Source: a virus. From it: a stretch of DNA of 30,179 nucleotides. The stretch covers positions 1 to 30,179 of IMG/VR virus record IMGVR_UViG_3300017971_002764. One strand, 5' to 3'. Of the stretch, positions 6,226 to 14,367 are shown piece by piece. Within the stretch, counting starts at the first letter, position 1. Each line of letters begins with the position of its first letter. The notes beneath the pieces are model-generated. The model saw only the letters and a list, made by a program, of their open reading frames with translations, ran no database searches and had not been told where the DNA came from. Made by a program: the position numbers and the translations under genes.

Positions 6226-6813
6226 ATGCCTTATGACCCTAAAAAAGAAAACGACGACGCGTTCTGGAGATCGATTCGGGATGCAGCGCTTTCTGGATCT
6301 TTATCGGGCCTCGTATTGGGCGCGGGTGGTCGTTTTTTGGGTGGTGGTCGTACTCTTGCTGATCTTGCTAAAGCTGGCGCTGGAGGTGCCGCTCTATCGG
6401 GCGGAATTTCGGGTGGATCAGTCGCAGCGGGAAACATACTCATGGGACCCCCAGAAGAGGAAGAAACACAGCCTTATACACGAAGGGGTGCTCTCGGAGG
6501 ATTGGCTGGGGGAGCTTTACTTGGAGGTTTGGCTGGCGGGCTTGCTGGAGCCGGAAAGATTCCAAAAGCAGCTGGAAAGCTCAAAGGAGTCGTCCCCACC
6601 GAAAACCTCTTGTTTGAAACTCTGGCAAAGTATGGAAAAGCACCTACAGCCGGAAGAGTAGCCGCTGGTACTGGCATCGGAGCTGGTACTGGAGGAATTG
6701 GTAGCGCTTTCTTAGGCTCAGATGAGGGAATGCAGGTTGATATGATTCTTGCTGAACTTGACGAAGCTCAGAAACGCCGCCTGCTCGCAGAACTGGAGAA
6801 CAACGATGGCTGA
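6226..6813 (+). CDS. glycine-zipper protein, putative membrane-active ejection protein
   Basis: This is a 195-aa protein. Two glycine-zipper tracts dominate: residues ~23-70 (SGSLSGLVLGAGGRFLGGG, then KAGAGGAALSGGISGG) and ~88-110 (GALGGLAGGALLGGLAGGLA), with a third at ~143-165 (GRVAAGTGIGAGTGGIGSA). Repeated GxxxG spacing is typical of helices that pack tightly in membranes. The first 20 residues are charged, an acidic PPEEEE hinge separates the first two tracts, and the C-terminus is an acidic helix (ILAELDEAQKRRLLAEL). The start ATG 6226 follows AAGGATTAAGGT. It overlaps the next start by 8 bp. Stored ejection proteins that insert in the host membrane have such tracts; the role is inferred. 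A membrane protein of another kind is the alternative. Confidence 0.55.
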   Translation: MPYDPKKENDDAFWRSIRDAALSGSLSGLVLGAGGRFLGGGRTLADLAKAGAGGAALSGGISGGSVAAGNILMGPPEEEETQPYTRRGALGGLAGGALLGGLAGGLAGAGKIPKAAGKLKGVVPTENLLFETLAKYGKAPTAGRVAAGTGIGAGTGGIGSAFLGSDEGMQVDMILAELDEAQKRRLLAELENNDG

Positions 6814-7291
6814 TATCCTTAGCTTACTAACAAATCAATCAAGCTCTGAATCTAGTCGCGTTCTTGATGAACTTTTTAACAAGCTTTACAAGTTTAAGGC
6901 TGTTGATGTTGCGGCTGATTGGGGCATTAAAAAACTCACAGGCTCAAAGGATATCGACGACCTACAAAAAGAAATGCTGATGTTACAAATCGCACAAAAA
7001 CGTCAAAGCATGGGCTTACCTATGAATGACGATGACTTCGAGCGTTTGATCAATGACGCTGGTAACGATACTGCATTAGACGCATTTGCAAAGGGTGGAA
7101 CCGCTCATGGAGTAGAAGCCCTCGGTAGACAAACTAGTAAGGGTCCGGCTAAGATAGGAAAACAAATAACGCAAGGTAGCGTGTTAGATTTTCTAATGCC
7201 AAGTAAGAAAGGACTCGACTATGGCAGGATTTTTAGGGGGAGAGGCCCAGGGGTCTCAAGCGCCGTCAGCAAATTCTTTTCAATCAGGTGA
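6806..7291 (+). CDS. hypothetical helical protein
   Basis: This is a 161-aa protein from ATG 6806, chosen because GGAG lies 7 bases upstream and the start overlaps the preceding stop (ATGGCTGA); an in-frame ATG at 6749 lies inside the previous gene and lacks a site. It is helical and mixed in charge: DILSLLTNQSSSESSRVLDE at the N-terminus, KLTGSKDIDDLQKEMLMLQI in the middle, then DDDFERLINDAGNDTALDAF. The basic C-terminus (YGRIFRGRGPGVSSAVSKFF) is encoded in the 71 bp that also encode the start of the next protein in another frame. No family recognised. A minor head protein is possible from position. Confidence 0.55.
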   Translation: MADILSLLTNQSSSESSRVLDELFNKLYKFKAVDVAADWGIKKLTGSKDIDDLQKEMLMLQIAQKRQSMGLPMNDDDFERLINDAGNDTALDAFAKGGTAHGVEALGRQTSKGPAKIGKQITQGSVLDFLMPSKKGLDYGRIFRGRGPGVSSAVSKFFSIR

Positions 7292-8120
7292 CAATCAATC
7301 TACCCAACAAACGCCAACTACAGCTGATCCGGCTACTGGTGGCGGCGAAGGCCAGGCTAGCGTCCAAGACCTTATGCCTTATCTCAAAAACCTCGATTCT
7401 ACCGTCAAAAACCTCGACCAAAAATATCATGATGCAAATTCCAGAGCGACCGAAAGCCAGGAGACGTTAGACCGCCTTAAAAAGGTTTTGGTTGGTGATG
7501 AGTCTGAAGCGGAAGCGACGCCATGGTATGAGGATATGCAAGACTACTACCTCAAACAAGCTATGGAAGCAGAAAAAGAAGGCCAGGGCATTCCCCTTAC
7601 TGCGAACCTTGCTGTAAAGCTTGCTGAAGTAGCTCGTCAAAATGAAGCTTTGACCAAGCAACTTGAGGATTTAACCAAAAAGCAGCAAGTTATGGCTGAC
7701 CCCATGGTACAACTCGACAACCAAACCTATATGAATATCGACACAACTATCGAGAATCAATTAGGTAAAATCTATGGGGAAGTTCCGGCATTTCAATTTG
7801 ATGCGATAACCAAAGAACTATCTTCAACGATTAATCAAATCAAAAAAGATCATCCGCAAGCATGGGATGAGATACGTAGAAGCCCAACCAAACAACAACA
7901 ACTCGCTAATCATTTCGTCATGAAAAACGTGCCGCCAAAGGCTCGGGAAATGATGCAAAACGAGAAGATTCAAAACACTCCGATGACTCAACAGGAGCTA
8001 CTACAAGCTTTTGATGAGAGCAAGGAAATCGAAGACCCAAAACAGCGTACTCGCATCCAACAAAACATTCGCCAATCAATTCTTGAGCAAATGTTGCAGG
8101 ATAAGCGCAAGCGCTGGTAG
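7221..8120 (+). CDS. Gln-rich coiled-coil protein, candidate scaffold
   Basis: This is a 299-aa protein. Residues 1-45 are disordered and rich in Gly, Ser, Thr and Gln (SQAPSANSFQSGDNQSTQQT). Residues ~48-90 and ~128-160 are coiled-coil-like (LKNLDSTVKNLDQKYHDA, VARQNEALTKQLEDLTKKQQ). The rest is helical and charged and ends in a basic LEQMLQDKRKRW. This composition (acidic disordered start, helical body, short basic helix at the C-terminus) is typical of procapsid scaffolding proteins, whose C-terminal helix binds coat protein. AAAGGA lies 8-9 bases before ATG 7221. It overlaps the previous gene by 71 bp and ends 2 bp before terminase. A scaffold normally sits next to the coat gene, so this call is tentative. 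Confidence 0.5.
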   Translation: MAGFLGGEAQGSQAPSANSFQSGDNQSTQQTPTTADPATGGGEGQASVQDLMPYLKNLDSTVKNLDQKYHDANSRATESQETLDRLKKVLVGDESEAEATPWYEDMQDYYLKQAMEAEKEGQGIPLTANLAVKLAEVARQNEALTKQLEDLTKKQQVMADPMVQLDNQTYMNIDTTIENQLGKIYGEVPAFQFDAITKELSSTINQIKKDHPQAWDEIRRSPTKQQQLANHFVMKNVPPKAREMMQNEKIQNTPMTQQELLQAFDESKEIEDPKQRTRIQQNIRQSILEQMLQDKRKRW

Positions 8121-8122
8121 CT

Positions 8123-9445
8123 ATGATAGACCTTCGTAGTCTAAAGCCTGTGCAATCCATGGTGGCGTCGCTTTTGTTTAGAAAGCGGCGTCTACTTGTG
8201 TCTTTGCCTCGCCAGGAAGGTAAGACAGAGCTAGGCGTTCGCCTTATTAAAGATTTGATAACCCCAGAAGAAACCCGCACCGCATTATTCTTGGCCAAGA
8301 ACAAATTAGCTGCTAAAAAGGCTGCATATGAAAAATTTATGCGCTTATTTCCCAAGACTAACTTTGAGGTTAACACCGAGCAGGTTTACAACAAAGGGCA
8401 TGTTACTGCGCGTTGTTACGTTGACAGCGTGGATAAAGACCCGGACCGTATCCGTGGGGGTACATACCACTTTATCCATTGGTCAGAGGTTGCGTTCTCC
8501 CAATTCGAGAAGGGAGTTACGGTTTTCGACGTTGTTGACAAAATTCTCAAGCCAACCCTTCGAAAAACAAATGGATATGCCTATCTCGAATCAACGAATA
8601 ACGGGCTTAACGGTTGGCATGAGCTATGGCATCAAGCGGAAGATTATGGGTTTTCTACCTTTTCCCTATCTTTATCCGACCTTGTCTACATGGGCCTTGT
8701 CTCAGCCGAAGAATACGAAAGACTTAAATCAGATACCCACCCCGATGTTTTTCGACAAGAGTATGAATGCGAGTGGGTCACCTTCCAGGGTAAGGTCTAC
8801 AATGAATTCGAGCCCCAGAAACACGTCAAAGATATTCCCTACCCAGAATCCTGGCAGCGAGTAATTGCCGGAATCGATTGGGGATACGAGGACGCAACGT
8901 GCGTTCTATTCGCCTATGTTAAAGATGGTGTCACTCATGTATTCGATGAGATCTACTTGCGCCAGAAGACCTTAGAAGAGGTTTTAACGGCTATATTCGA
9001 GCACTACACTAAGGTTTGGCATTGCTCTAGTCTTGCCGCAGCCGCAGACCACGAGCCTGCACGTAACGAAGAGCTAATCCGGCGAGGTATCCCTTGTGCC
9101 CCAGCAAAAAAAGCCAACGTTCTGGGTAACAGACTAGAAATTAAAGAAAAGTTTTGGCGAGATGAGATTTTGATTCATCCTCGCTGCAAATATCTCCTTA
9201 GAGATCTACAGGCCGCCGTTTGGGATGCCAAGAAAACCAATGAAATCGACGAATCCCAATGTACTTGGGGCCATTTCGACGCCGAGGCAGCTTTAAGGTA
9301 TCTTATTAGAGAGCTATCAGCCTTTGAGGAAGAGGAACCAACGATAGACCCTAATAAGTTTACCGACAATGTCTCGTCAACGGCTTGGAAGATGAGAAAA
9401 ATGAGGGAGATGGAAATCAATGGCGATTACAGTAGGGGAGATTGA
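8123..9445 (+). CDS. terL: terminase large subunit
   Basis: This is a 440-aa DNA-packaging motor. The ATPase domain carries a Walker A motif PRQEGKT (residues 29-35), a Walker B region YHFIHWSE (E122 as catalytic glutamate, Ser in place of the usual Asp) and a coupling motif LESTNNG (155-161). The RNase H-like nuclease domain has its three acidic positions: D252 in AGIDWGYEDATC, D309 in AAADHEPARNEEL and D386 in GHFDAEAALRYLIREL. It pumps DNA through the portal into the procapsid and cuts concatemers. The size is at the compact end for the family and both domains are complete. ATG 8123 lies 2 bp after the previous stop with no clear Shine-Dalgarno site, so translation probably depends on reinitiation. 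It overlaps the adaptor gene by 26 bp. Confidence 0.93.
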   Translation: MIDLRSLKPVQSMVASLLFRKRRLLVSLPRQEGKTELGVRLIKDLITPEETRTALFLAKNKLAAKKAAYEKFMRLFPKTNFEVNTEQVYNKGHVTARCYVDSVDKDPDRIRGGTYHFIHWSEVAFSQFEKGVTVFDVVDKILKPTLRKTNGYAYLESTNNGLNGWHELWHQAEDYGFSTFSLSLSDLVYMGLVSAEEYERLKSDTHPDVFRQEYECEWVTFQGKVYNEFEPQKHVKDIPYPESWQRVIAGIDWGYEDATCVLFAYVKDGVTHVFDEIYLRQKTLEEVLTAIFEHYTKVWHCSSLAAAADHEPARNEELIRRGIPCAPAKKANVLGNRLEIKEKFWRDEILIHPRCKYLLRDLQAAVWDAKKTNEIDESQCTWGHFDAEAALRYLIRELSAFEEEEPTIDPNKFTDNVSSTAWKMRKMREMEINGDYSRGD

Positions 9446-10070
9446 AAGTGATGTTCTCCACATGCTCCAAAAGAGTCCGGGATACCAGGGAATCTACACT
9501 GAAGAAAAGATTAAAATGGCAATCCAAGACTCGATCGACTATATCGCGGTCGAACAAATGCTCGGCGACGACTCTTGGAATAGTAAAATCGTATATTTGC
9601 CCGTTGAAGAGGGAAAGCATTCGACTCCGATCCCTGGTTATGTGGGCATGATCCATGAGGTCAGATATAAGGTAGTTTCCGAATATCTCCCGCTCTTATA
9701 CGACACGCACGCAATGGCCGCTCAATACACTAGAGATTCTGGCTACACCCAATACCCTAGCCGTTATAGGATTGTAGACAATGAGTTCTACTTTAATCCA
9801 ATTCCCTCAATCACCGCTGATGATGCTATCCAGCTTGAATATCATGGCTACCCAGAAAGAATCCTAGAGTCTGGTCAGCAATTAGAGCGAAATTTCGATT
9901 TTGCCATGCGCCATTACATTAAATACCGCGCTGCTTCCATTCTCGCATCGATGACAGGGCGGGAAGTTAAGGAGTGGACTAAGTACGAGGAGCAATGGCA
10001 ATATAGGCTTAATCAGCTGCTTAATAGAAGAGTTAAAACGACCGTTTATGTAAAGGATTTTGATCCGTGA
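9420..10070 (+). CDS. head-to-tail adaptor protein (T7 gp11/P22 gp4 type)
   Basis: This is a 216-aa protein. It begins with helices (VGEIESDVLHMLQKS, EEKIKMAIQDSIDYIAVEQM), followed by a beta region with YLPVEEGKHSTPIPGYVGMI, PSRYRIVDNEFYFNPIPS and AIQLEYHGYPERI, and ends with a helical C-terminus (AMRHYIKYRAASILASMTG, WQYRLNQLLNRR). The order helix pair, beta core with an extended YFNPIP-type loop, then helix is that of short-tail adaptors that dock a ring on the portal and carry the nozzle. GGGAG lies 12 bases before ATG 9420, and the start overlaps terminase by 26 bp. The nozzle-like gene lies three genes downstream. The call is by pattern and context. Confidence 0.55.
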   Translation: MAITVGEIESDVLHMLQKSPGYQGIYTEEKIKMAIQDSIDYIAVEQMLGDDSWNSKIVYLPVEEGKHSTPIPGYVGMIHEVRYKVVSEYLPLLYDTHAMAAQYTRDSGYTQYPSRYRIVDNEFYFNPIPSITADDAIQLEYHGYPERILESGQQLERNFDFAMRHYIKYRAASILASMTGREVKEWTKYEEQWQYRLNQLLNRRVKTTVYVKDFDP

Positions 10071-10507
10071 CTTATGTAAGTTCTTTTTGTTCTAAGTATC
10101 ACCCATGGTTTATGGAGATGGGTTATCCTCTCTTAGATATTATCGAGTACGAAGATGGCGAGTGGAGCATCATTGAAATGGAGCACATGCCTATCATCCC
10201 CGCCGAAACAAAGTGGAAGCATATCCTTACTGGGATGAGAAATATCGAGATATCTAAGGCTTTTATCAGAAAATACATAGACCAAATCGATACTTGCAAG
10301 AAAGCCTTTTGGGATAGAGAAGAGATGGAAACCGAGAAGGTTAACATGCAAGAGGAAGAGCGCGAGAAGCACAGGGAAGAGTTCTCGGACAAGGCTTTTG
10401 AAGCAATTAGAGGAAATCCGTGGCTAATGGATCGAATAGTCAAAAATGGGCTGGGAGAAATCAACCTAGACCGGATCATGAAACATATACCACGAGCACG
10501 CTTGTAA
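10067..10507 (+). CDS. hypothetical charged protein
   Basis: This is a 146-aa protein. It starts at GTG 10067, which overlaps the previous stop (GTGA) and has AAGGA about 9 bases upstream. The N-terminal 60 residues are mixed with aromatic residues (CSKYHPWFMEMGYPLLDIIE). The rest is strongly helical and charged (AFIRKYIDQIDTCKKAFWDR, EMETEKVNMQEEEREKHREE), ending with DRIVKNGLGEINLDRIMKHI. No family is recognised. Lying between adaptor and nozzle genes it may be an assembly chaperone or minor connector protein, but this is position only. Confidence 0.55.
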   Translation: MTYVSSFCSKYHPWFMEMGYPLLDIIEYEDGEWSIIEMEHMPIIPAETKWKHILTGMRNIEISKAFIRKYIDQIDTCKKAFWDREEMETEKVNMQEEEREKHREEFSDKAFEAIRGNPWLMDRIVKNGLGEINLDRIMKHIPRARL

Positions 10508-10568
10508 CCAAGGATGGAAGAGTGGCCAGGGATGGCCTACTAATGCCAAGATTTAAGGGAGTAAATCA

Positions 10569-11180
10569 ATGAAGTATCTAGTAACTATGTCGCCGCTTGC
10601 CAAAGTATTCCAGCCGCGCCTACAAAAAGAATTGATGGAAAAGCCTGATAGGATTTGGAAGAAAGAAGAGTTCAACGTGATCGTTAGGCGTATGTGTGGA
10701 CTCGACGAAATCTTTATTTCTGGTAAACCAAAAGCGGTTGAAGATCCAAACCTCATCCATTGGTTATCGGGTGGGACAGAAGGCAACCTTTGCCAAGAAA
10801 CGGATAACTCTGGGATTGTTATTCTAAACGTTAGCTTCGATGCAATCGGTGCGCTTCACGATATGATTGCTATGACAACCCTTCCAAAGACAGAGCAAGA
10901 AAAAGAAGTACGCAAGGTTAATAAAGATATCCGCGGTCAGATTAAAGACGCTTATGAAGCTGCAAGAAAGCTCTCGGAAGAGCGTGTAATGCGCGAAATT
11001 CGTAGGGTGCATGAATGCCTTAAGCGCCAATACGAAATCAATAGCGAGGCAGGTATGGGGAAATATCAACCTTCTCTTTCTGAGTTCCTTTGCGCTTATG
11101 TTCTTAAGAAAGAGGAAGCGGAAACAATCGAACGACAAAAAGAAATCACTTCTCAATTCAGTAAGCTTATGGGGATGTAA
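10569..11180 (+). CDS. hypothetical helical protein
   Basis: This is a 203-aa protein with AAGGGAG 8 bases before ATG 10569. Residues ~1-75 are mixed (SPLAKVFQPRLQKELMEKPD, NLIHWLSGG), a central stretch GIVILNVSFDAIGALHDMIA is hydrophobic, and the C-terminal ~100 residues are long charged helices (QEKEVRKVNKDIRGQIKDAY, RVMREIRRVHECLKRQYEIN, KEEAETIERQKEI). No family recognised. It is the only gene in this stretch preceded by a 61-bp gap, which contains a short GGCCA/TGGCC hairpin (10524-10537) without T-tract. Position suggests tail assembly. Confidence 0.55.
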   Translation: MKYLVTMSPLAKVFQPRLQKELMEKPDRIWKKEEFNVIVRRMCGLDEIFISGKPKAVEDPNLIHWLSGGTEGNLCQETDNSGIVILNVSFDAIGALHDMIAMTTLPKTEQEKEVRKVNKDIRGQIKDAYEAARKLSEERVMREIRRVHECLKRQYEINSEAGMGKYQPSLSEFLCAYVLKKEEAETIERQKEITSQFSKLMGM

Positions 11181-11182
11181 TC

Positions 11183-14100
11183 ATGGCTGAGAATAATCAC
11201 GTTTGGCCAGTAGAAATACTAAACAAGGGTATTACGACGTATCGCCGTGATATCTCAAACGTGTTTGATCTTGATAAAAATACCAAGAATATCTCTATGG
11301 GGAGAGCTGAAGGATATGCGCCCAGGTACGGAATGGCTCCTATACCTGGGCAGTCTCACACAGAAGGTTCAGCTAGTGACCCACTTGGGCTTCGAGCTTC
11401 TGAGCAAGCTAGTGGCCCGGCTTATACTGATAGAGAAAAAGTCTTTGCTATCATTCCAATTAATTTGGGTGGTTACGCCGATTTAAATGCCAAAAAAACC
11501 TATTACGTCTGCGTAACCGCTGCGGATGATTCTGGCACGTCTCGATTTGATATCAATCTTTTGAGTGATTTATCAAGTGGTGATTTTCGTCACCAACCAG
11601 ATATCTTCTATGGCTTACCAGAACAAGCTTACAGTGCAATTACAGGAGCAACCTATCAACAGACTGAGCCTATGGCTGTTAACGTCTATGGTTCTCAATC
11701 TACGGTGCAGCAAGCTTTAAAGGACTATTTAGAGAATACTGGAAATAAAAATTATCTGTCTTGGGCTGTATTCTCAAATTCAGGCAAAGTTTATCCGCTT
11801 CAATGGGTTTACGGGAAGTCTTTTGGAGATGGGTCAGCCACAAAAGCATCTAGCGCAAATATGTTTGCTCAAGGTCTTTCCGCAGTTCCTGGTGGCGTTC
11901 CTACTCCGTATCAGCTACGCAACTTAAGTACCGAAAGCCGTCTGGTTGAAATGCACCAAATTATCGGTGACTCTCTCAATCACACGATGAAATATACGCT
12001 TAATGATACAACGGTTGACACTACATATAACGATCATTTCAATCAGATTGTAACTTCCGCTGCTAAACACTTAGACCCTCCAAGTTCAGGCGCTTCTCAG
12101 GTTGGGCGGTTAGACGCTGCGGCTATCTCATATTCCATTCAGCACGTTGTTATAGATGACTCAGAAATGAAAATGGACAGTTCCTATAAATCCATTTTTA
12201 TTGCTGCAAAGAAACCCATAATGGCAATCGTCCAAGAGTGGCAAAGAAACACTAACGGGACTGCGATACAGTACTACGATTTAACGAAAGATAAATACAA
12301 ACCAAAAGACAGAAATACCACAAACTATACCGAGCAAGGGATTCCTAAAAGGACGTGTTGGTCTCATTGGCCTAGCTTCACTGAAGGTACTGCTTTAGCT
12401 AAAGATTCGGCGACAAGCTACAATTTCCAACAACAGGTTACTTTAGGCGAAGCTGATAGCGGAGTTCTGCGAAAAGATACCGTTTATGAAATCACGTTTT
12501 CTATATTCAATAAACAGTACGGCTTTGAAACCAATGTAGGTACTCCAGTTCGAATTCAAACCGATGCTGACGATAACGTTGCGCTTTCCCTATTCCGCCA
12601 AGAATCTTCTACTCCCGCAGTATGGCCTTTCGTTCCTTCTACAAGTTTGCAGCGTATCGCGAATTTTTCTGGGTATGGCCCAATACAAATAAACTACCAA
12701 TACGGCGGTAATGCGCCGCATCATGGCAATTATCTTGAGCTTAGATTTTACTATAGGGCTTTAGGTACGTTTGAGTGGTTGCCAGCCGGTAACATTGATT
12801 TTATGGACTATTTTGGTAACCCGAACAAAGTTATTTTCTGGATTTGTAAGGGCGCTGTAGCTTCATTGCCTGGCGGTCAACCAGGCGGTTTCAACGACTA
12901 TTCACCACTGCCTATTGATGACTGGGATGATGTGAAAGTCTTTCAAAACAGAGTCTTTTGGTCATCTAAAAAGTCAGTTAACTTTAGTTATGCCGACAAC
13001 CCTTTTGCCTACCCGGTTAGAAATGTAGTGCCAGTTCAAACGGGTGAATACCGAGGAATGACTGTTCATCTATTCCCAGGGCAATCCGATCAAGCTGGTA
13101 GGATTATTTTTTGGGGATCTGATGCTATGTATGAAGGCTCCTTTTCCGGGGTCCTTACTCAACAACCTATCCTCATTTCTCCTAATGCAACGGGGACCTT
13201 TGCTGTAGAAGGCTCTGATTTTGTCGTTGATGAAAGGACAACTAACACAGCATTTTCCCATCGTTCTGCGGTTGTAGCGGATGGGATTCTTTATTATTGG
13301 GGTCCTAAAGGTATCTACATGGACGATGGGGTAAACTTCCCTGTTAAGATATCCGGTGCTCTCGAACCCGAACTATCAACTTGGTATGATTCTAATAAGA
13401 TTGATGAGATTCATTGCTCTTATAATGAAGCGACCAAAGAAATAACTTGGTTCTATCCCCCTACTAGTGGAGACGGGACTAAAACCGCAACGCTTGTACT
13501 CCATAAGCCTACTGGTGAATTTTTCCCAGGTGAAATAAACGGCAAAGTCGATTGGGCTCAACCAATTCTTTTAGAAGATAACGACACTGGGTACGAGTTT
13601 GCAGGTAAGCGCACTATTCTTGGTATAAGAGAAGACGATAGCGAAGTTATTCAAAGGGCAGTGTTTTATGACGACAAATGCAAAGCCGGGGACTTTCTCA
13701 TCAAAAATGAGTACCTGGTTAAGAGCGTGGCTTTGGTTAGTGGAAGCACCTATCGTCTTACTCTTGCTAGCGGTTATGATGCCACCAATTTTGGCGCTTT
13801 GTCTGTTGGCGATAATTTCACGATAGATGCAGGCTCCAAATATTCAAATGATTCTGATGTTAAAGATCTATTAGCCAAGATTACGGCTAAAGGTGCCGGG
13901 ACTATCGATTTTACGCTTCCTAGCGAACTAAGCAGCTTCTACACTGGCTCGCTTACTCAGGGGAGATACTTCCCAATCTGGGTACCCAACAACGCTATCG
14001 ATTACAAGATGAAAACGACGCTATGGACGCCAGGAGGGCTCAACTATTGGGCTTTATGGAAATGGCTCCATATGGCTTTTAGAGTCAATCTCTTGCCCTC

Positions 14101-14362
14101 TGACAATGCTCAGACGGTTAACCTTATATATAACTCACTTATCTCGTCCTTGAGTGAGTCAAATACGATTACCCTGACGGATAACTCCATAGGTCACTGT
14201 CAACGGTGGACGCATCTTAAGATTGGTCGCGAGAGCACTCAGGGGCAAGGGATACAACTAGACCTATCAGGCTCGCACAATGGCAGCGAATGGGTGCTAC
14301 AATACCTTTGTGCTTATAGTGACCCAATGGACACAGAAAACCTAATGCACTTTGAGGGTTAA
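11183..14362 (+). CDS. putative tail nozzle protein (T7 gp12/tail tubular B-like role)
   Basis: This is a 1059-aa, beta-rich protein without signal peptide, the largest gene in the window. Aromatic-rich beta strands recur, with a central stretch around residues 575-600 (DWDDVKVFQNRVFWSS, VNFSYADNPFAYP) followed by GRIIFWGSDAMYEGSF and, near 692-716, HRSAVVADGILYYWGPKGIY. A V-x-x-F-x-x-R-x-x-F segment followed by an FSxxxNP segment and repeated Trp-Gly blades is the pattern of the beta-propeller nozzles that cap short tails. The size is above T7 gp12 (~800 aa). ATG 11183 follows GGGGATG, and the gene starts 2 bp after the previous one. It follows the adaptor candidate, as in short-tailed phages. 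A large tail fibre or spike is the alternative. Confidence 0.6.
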   Translation: MAENNHVWPVEILNKGITTYRRDISNVFDLDKNTKNISMGRAEGYAPRYGMAPIPGQSHTEGSASDPLGLRASEQASGPAYTDREKVFAIIPINLGGYADLNAKKTYYVCVTAADDSGTSRFDINLLSDLSSGDFRHQPDIFYGLPEQAYSAITGATYQQTEPMAVNVYGSQSTVQQALKDYLENTGNKNYLSWAVFSNSGKVYPLQWVYGKSFGDGSATKASSANMFAQGLSAVPGGVPTPYQLRNLSTESRLVEMHQIIGDSLNHTMKYTLNDTTVDTTYNDHFNQIVTSAAKHLDPPSSGASQVGRLDAAAISYSIQHVVIDDSEMKMDSSYKSIFIAAKKPIMAIVQEWQRNTNGTAIQYYDLTKDKYKPKDRNTTNYTEQGIPKRTCWSHWPSFTEGTALAKDSATSYNFQQQVTLGEADSGVLRKDTVYEITFSIFNKQYGFETNVGTPVRIQTDADDNVALSLFRQESSTPAVWPFVPSTSLQRIANFSGYGPIQINYQYGGNAPHHGNYLELRFYYRALGTFEWLPAGNIDFMDYFGNPNKVIFWICKGAVASLPGGQPGGFNDYSPLPIDDWDDVKVFQNRVFWSSKKSVNFSYADNPFAYPVRNVVPVQTGEYRGMTVHLFPGQSDQAGRIIFWGSDAMYEGSFSGVLTQQPILISPNATGTFAVEGSDFVVDERTTNTAFSHRSAVVADGILYYWGPKGIYMDDGVNFPVKISGALEPELSTWYDSNKIDEIHCSYNEATKEITWFYPPTSGDGTKTATLVLHKPTGEFFPGEINGKVDWAQPILLEDNDTGYEFAGKRTILGIREDDSEVIQRAVFYDDKCKAGDFLIKNEYLVKSVALVSGSTYRLTLASGYDATNFGALSVGDNFTIDAGSKYSNDSDVKDLLAKITAKGAGTIDFTLPSELSSFYTGSLTQGRYFPIWVPNNAIDYKMKTTLWTPGGLNYWALWKWLHMAFRVNLLPSDNAQTVNLIYNSLISSLSESNTITLTDNSIGHCQRWTHLKIGRESTQGQGIQLDLSGSHNGSEWVLQYLCAYSDPMDTENLMHFEG

Positions 14363-14367
14363 ACGAT

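Noticed and set aside
6233-6661. Rightward 142-aa frame within the 195-aa glycine-zipper gene
   Set aside because: It starts 7 bases inside the other gene without its own ribosome site, and the other frame has the clear start and coupling.
10524-10537. GGCCA/TGGCC hairpin in the 61-bp gap before the 203-aa gene
   Set aside because: The stem is 5 bp with no T-tract and no other signal; likely chance.
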